From contig QAMM01000010.1 in assembly GCA_003150405.1 (NCBI GenBank), positions 1 to 64,000 on the forward strand: 64,000 nucleotides of DNA. Reading direction: 5' to 3'. Shown in pieces: positions 63,327-64,000 of the stretch (positions are counted from its first letter, which is position 1; every line of letters starts with the position of its first letter). The notes under the pieces were generated by a model that was not told the origin of the DNA, did no database searches, and saw only the letters and a program-made list of their open reading frames with translations. The DNA comes from Clostridiales bacterium (GTDB lineage: Bacteria; Bacillota; Clostridia; Oscillospirales; Ruminococcaceae). The translations under genes were made by a program, and so were the position numbers.

Positions 63327-63557
63327 CGCTTGACTATTCCGGACGGAATTTCTTTTGTTTTCCGGATTTTATGAACACAACCAAAAGCCGCTGTATTTTC
63401 CCCTGTGCCATGCCCTTTTGGCGCATGTGCACTTGCATAGGGCAGCTCAGCAAACCGGACGGCCCGAGAAACGGTTTTGACATGCGGGCAGGGCCTGCAT
63501 GTTTCACACTTTGCCGCAAAGACGTCCATTTTCATATTCCATTGGAGGAATTGCACC

Positions 63558-64000
63558 ATGCCGAAACAACTGATTGATTTTCACACCCACACGTTCCCAG
63601 ACGCGATTGCCGAGCGCACCCTTATGAAGCTCGCCGCAATTTCCGAAATTGCGCCGCATACCGAGGGCACCCTCGCCAGTACCCGGGAACGGCAGGCCGG
63701 GTTCGGCGTCACCCTTTCGGTGATCCAGCAGATTGCCACCAAGCCTTCCCAGCAGATGACGGTCAACAACTGGGCCGCCGCAAATCAAAAGAACGGGCTT
63801 TTGTTTTTCGGTTCGGTCCATCCGGATGCAGAGGACGCCGTACCGGAGCTGGAACGCCTCCGGCAGATCGGGCTGAAAGGGGTAAAGCTCCACCCGGATT
63901 ACCAGGAGTTTTTTGTGGGTGAGGAAAAATTGCTGCCTATCTATGAGAAGCTGGAGGAACTGGGCCTTCCCCTTTTGTTCCACGCCGGGCGGGACCCCTA
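63558..64000 (+). CDS. Amidohydrolase-family protein, partial (runs off the window)
   Basis: The first 147 codons of a metal-dependent TIM-barrel hydrolase. IDFHTHTFPD gives the HxH metal site, LKGVKLHPDYQEF the barrel strand with the next His, and LPLLFHAG another His. The start at ATG 63558 follows GGAGG. The substrate is unknown, and the C-terminal half with the catalytic Asp is outside. Confidence 0.85.
   Translation, partial: MPKQLIDFHTHTFPDAIAERTLMKLAAISEIAPHTEGTLASTRERQAGFGVTLSVIQQIATKPSQQMTVNNWAAANQKNGLLFFGSVHPDAEDAVPELERLRQIGLKGVKLHPDYQEFFVGEEKLLPIYEKLEELGLPLLFHAGRDP

Overview
The window looks like a chromosomal stretch from a spore-forming, anaerobic, Gram-positive Clostridia (Oscillospiraceae/Ruminococcaceae-like). 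The evidence is the type A RNase P RNA, a class III (anaerobic) ribonucleotide reductase with its activase, sporulation-associated genes (spoVG, bofA family, ricT/PSP1, a collagen-like glycoprotein of BclA type), the mreBCD-PBP2-MinD cell-shape cluster, a 2[4Fe-4S] ferredoxin and c-di-AMP signalling (darA). Most of the sequence is moderately GC-rich. Two parts are distinctly AT-rich and look acquired: positions 1 to about 8450 and about 21420 to 22570.

Layout. (1) 1-8430 is a defence-type island. It holds a broken DUF6061-like mobile-element gene, a small HTH regulator, an Eco57I-like type IIG restriction-modification enzyme with its companion adenine methyltransferase, a frameshifted and truncated fragment resembling the N-terminus of Shedu proteins, a second HTH regulator followed by a beta-class DNA methyltransferase with an HTH-like insert, and a stand-alone SRA-like DNA-binding domain. 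The two HTH genes are paralogues, and the 11-mer ATCGTGATATT occurs upstream of both. (2) 8500-25200 holds unlinked housekeeping and accessory genes: mscL, a MtaA-like cobalamin methyltransferase, a cold-shock protein behind a terminator-like leader hairpin, a GH2 beta-mannosidase, murC, spoVG, an AEC transporter, a relic of an XRE regulator, a collagen-like surface protein and an MFS transporter. (3) 25641-28869 is the nrdDG locus with tandem NrdR-box-like sites; here the glycyl-radical domain of NrdD is encoded by its own small gene. (4) 28950-45120 contains small regulators and acetyltransferases, aspS-hisS, mgsA, the mreB-mreC-mreD-mrdA-minD cluster, dut, a U32 peptidase, zapA and a NUDIX hydrolase. 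(5) 45490-52600 contains an M14 carboxypeptidase-like protein that has lost its metal ligands, a DAO-type oxidoreductase, small membrane proteins, rnpB, and the bofA-DUF2508 pair. (6) 52660-59325 is a yaaO-yaaQ-holB-yaaT-like block followed by the iscS-nifU-mnmA sulfur-transfer genes. (7) 59600-64000 has rnhA, dCMP deaminase, ksgA, a HAD phosphatase, a VanZ-family protein and the start of an amidohydrolase.

Functional threads: DNA modification and restriction in the island; dNTP supply (NrdD/NrdG, dUTPase, dCMP deaminase); elongation-phase wall synthesis and division (MreBCD, PBP2, MinD, ZapA, MurC); Fe-S assembly and tRNA 2-thiouridylation (IscS, NifU, MnmA); translation (AspRS, HisRS, KsgA, RNase P).

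Strongest leads: the split NrdD, the apparent M14 pseudoenzyme, the paired HTH-methyltransferase modules with a shared candidate operator, an orphan promoter-terminator pair that could make a roughly 100-nt RNA (19848-19950), the cspA-type leader hairpin, and a 21-bp palindrome in the iscS promoter. No homology search or folding program was run; all family names come from motif recognition.
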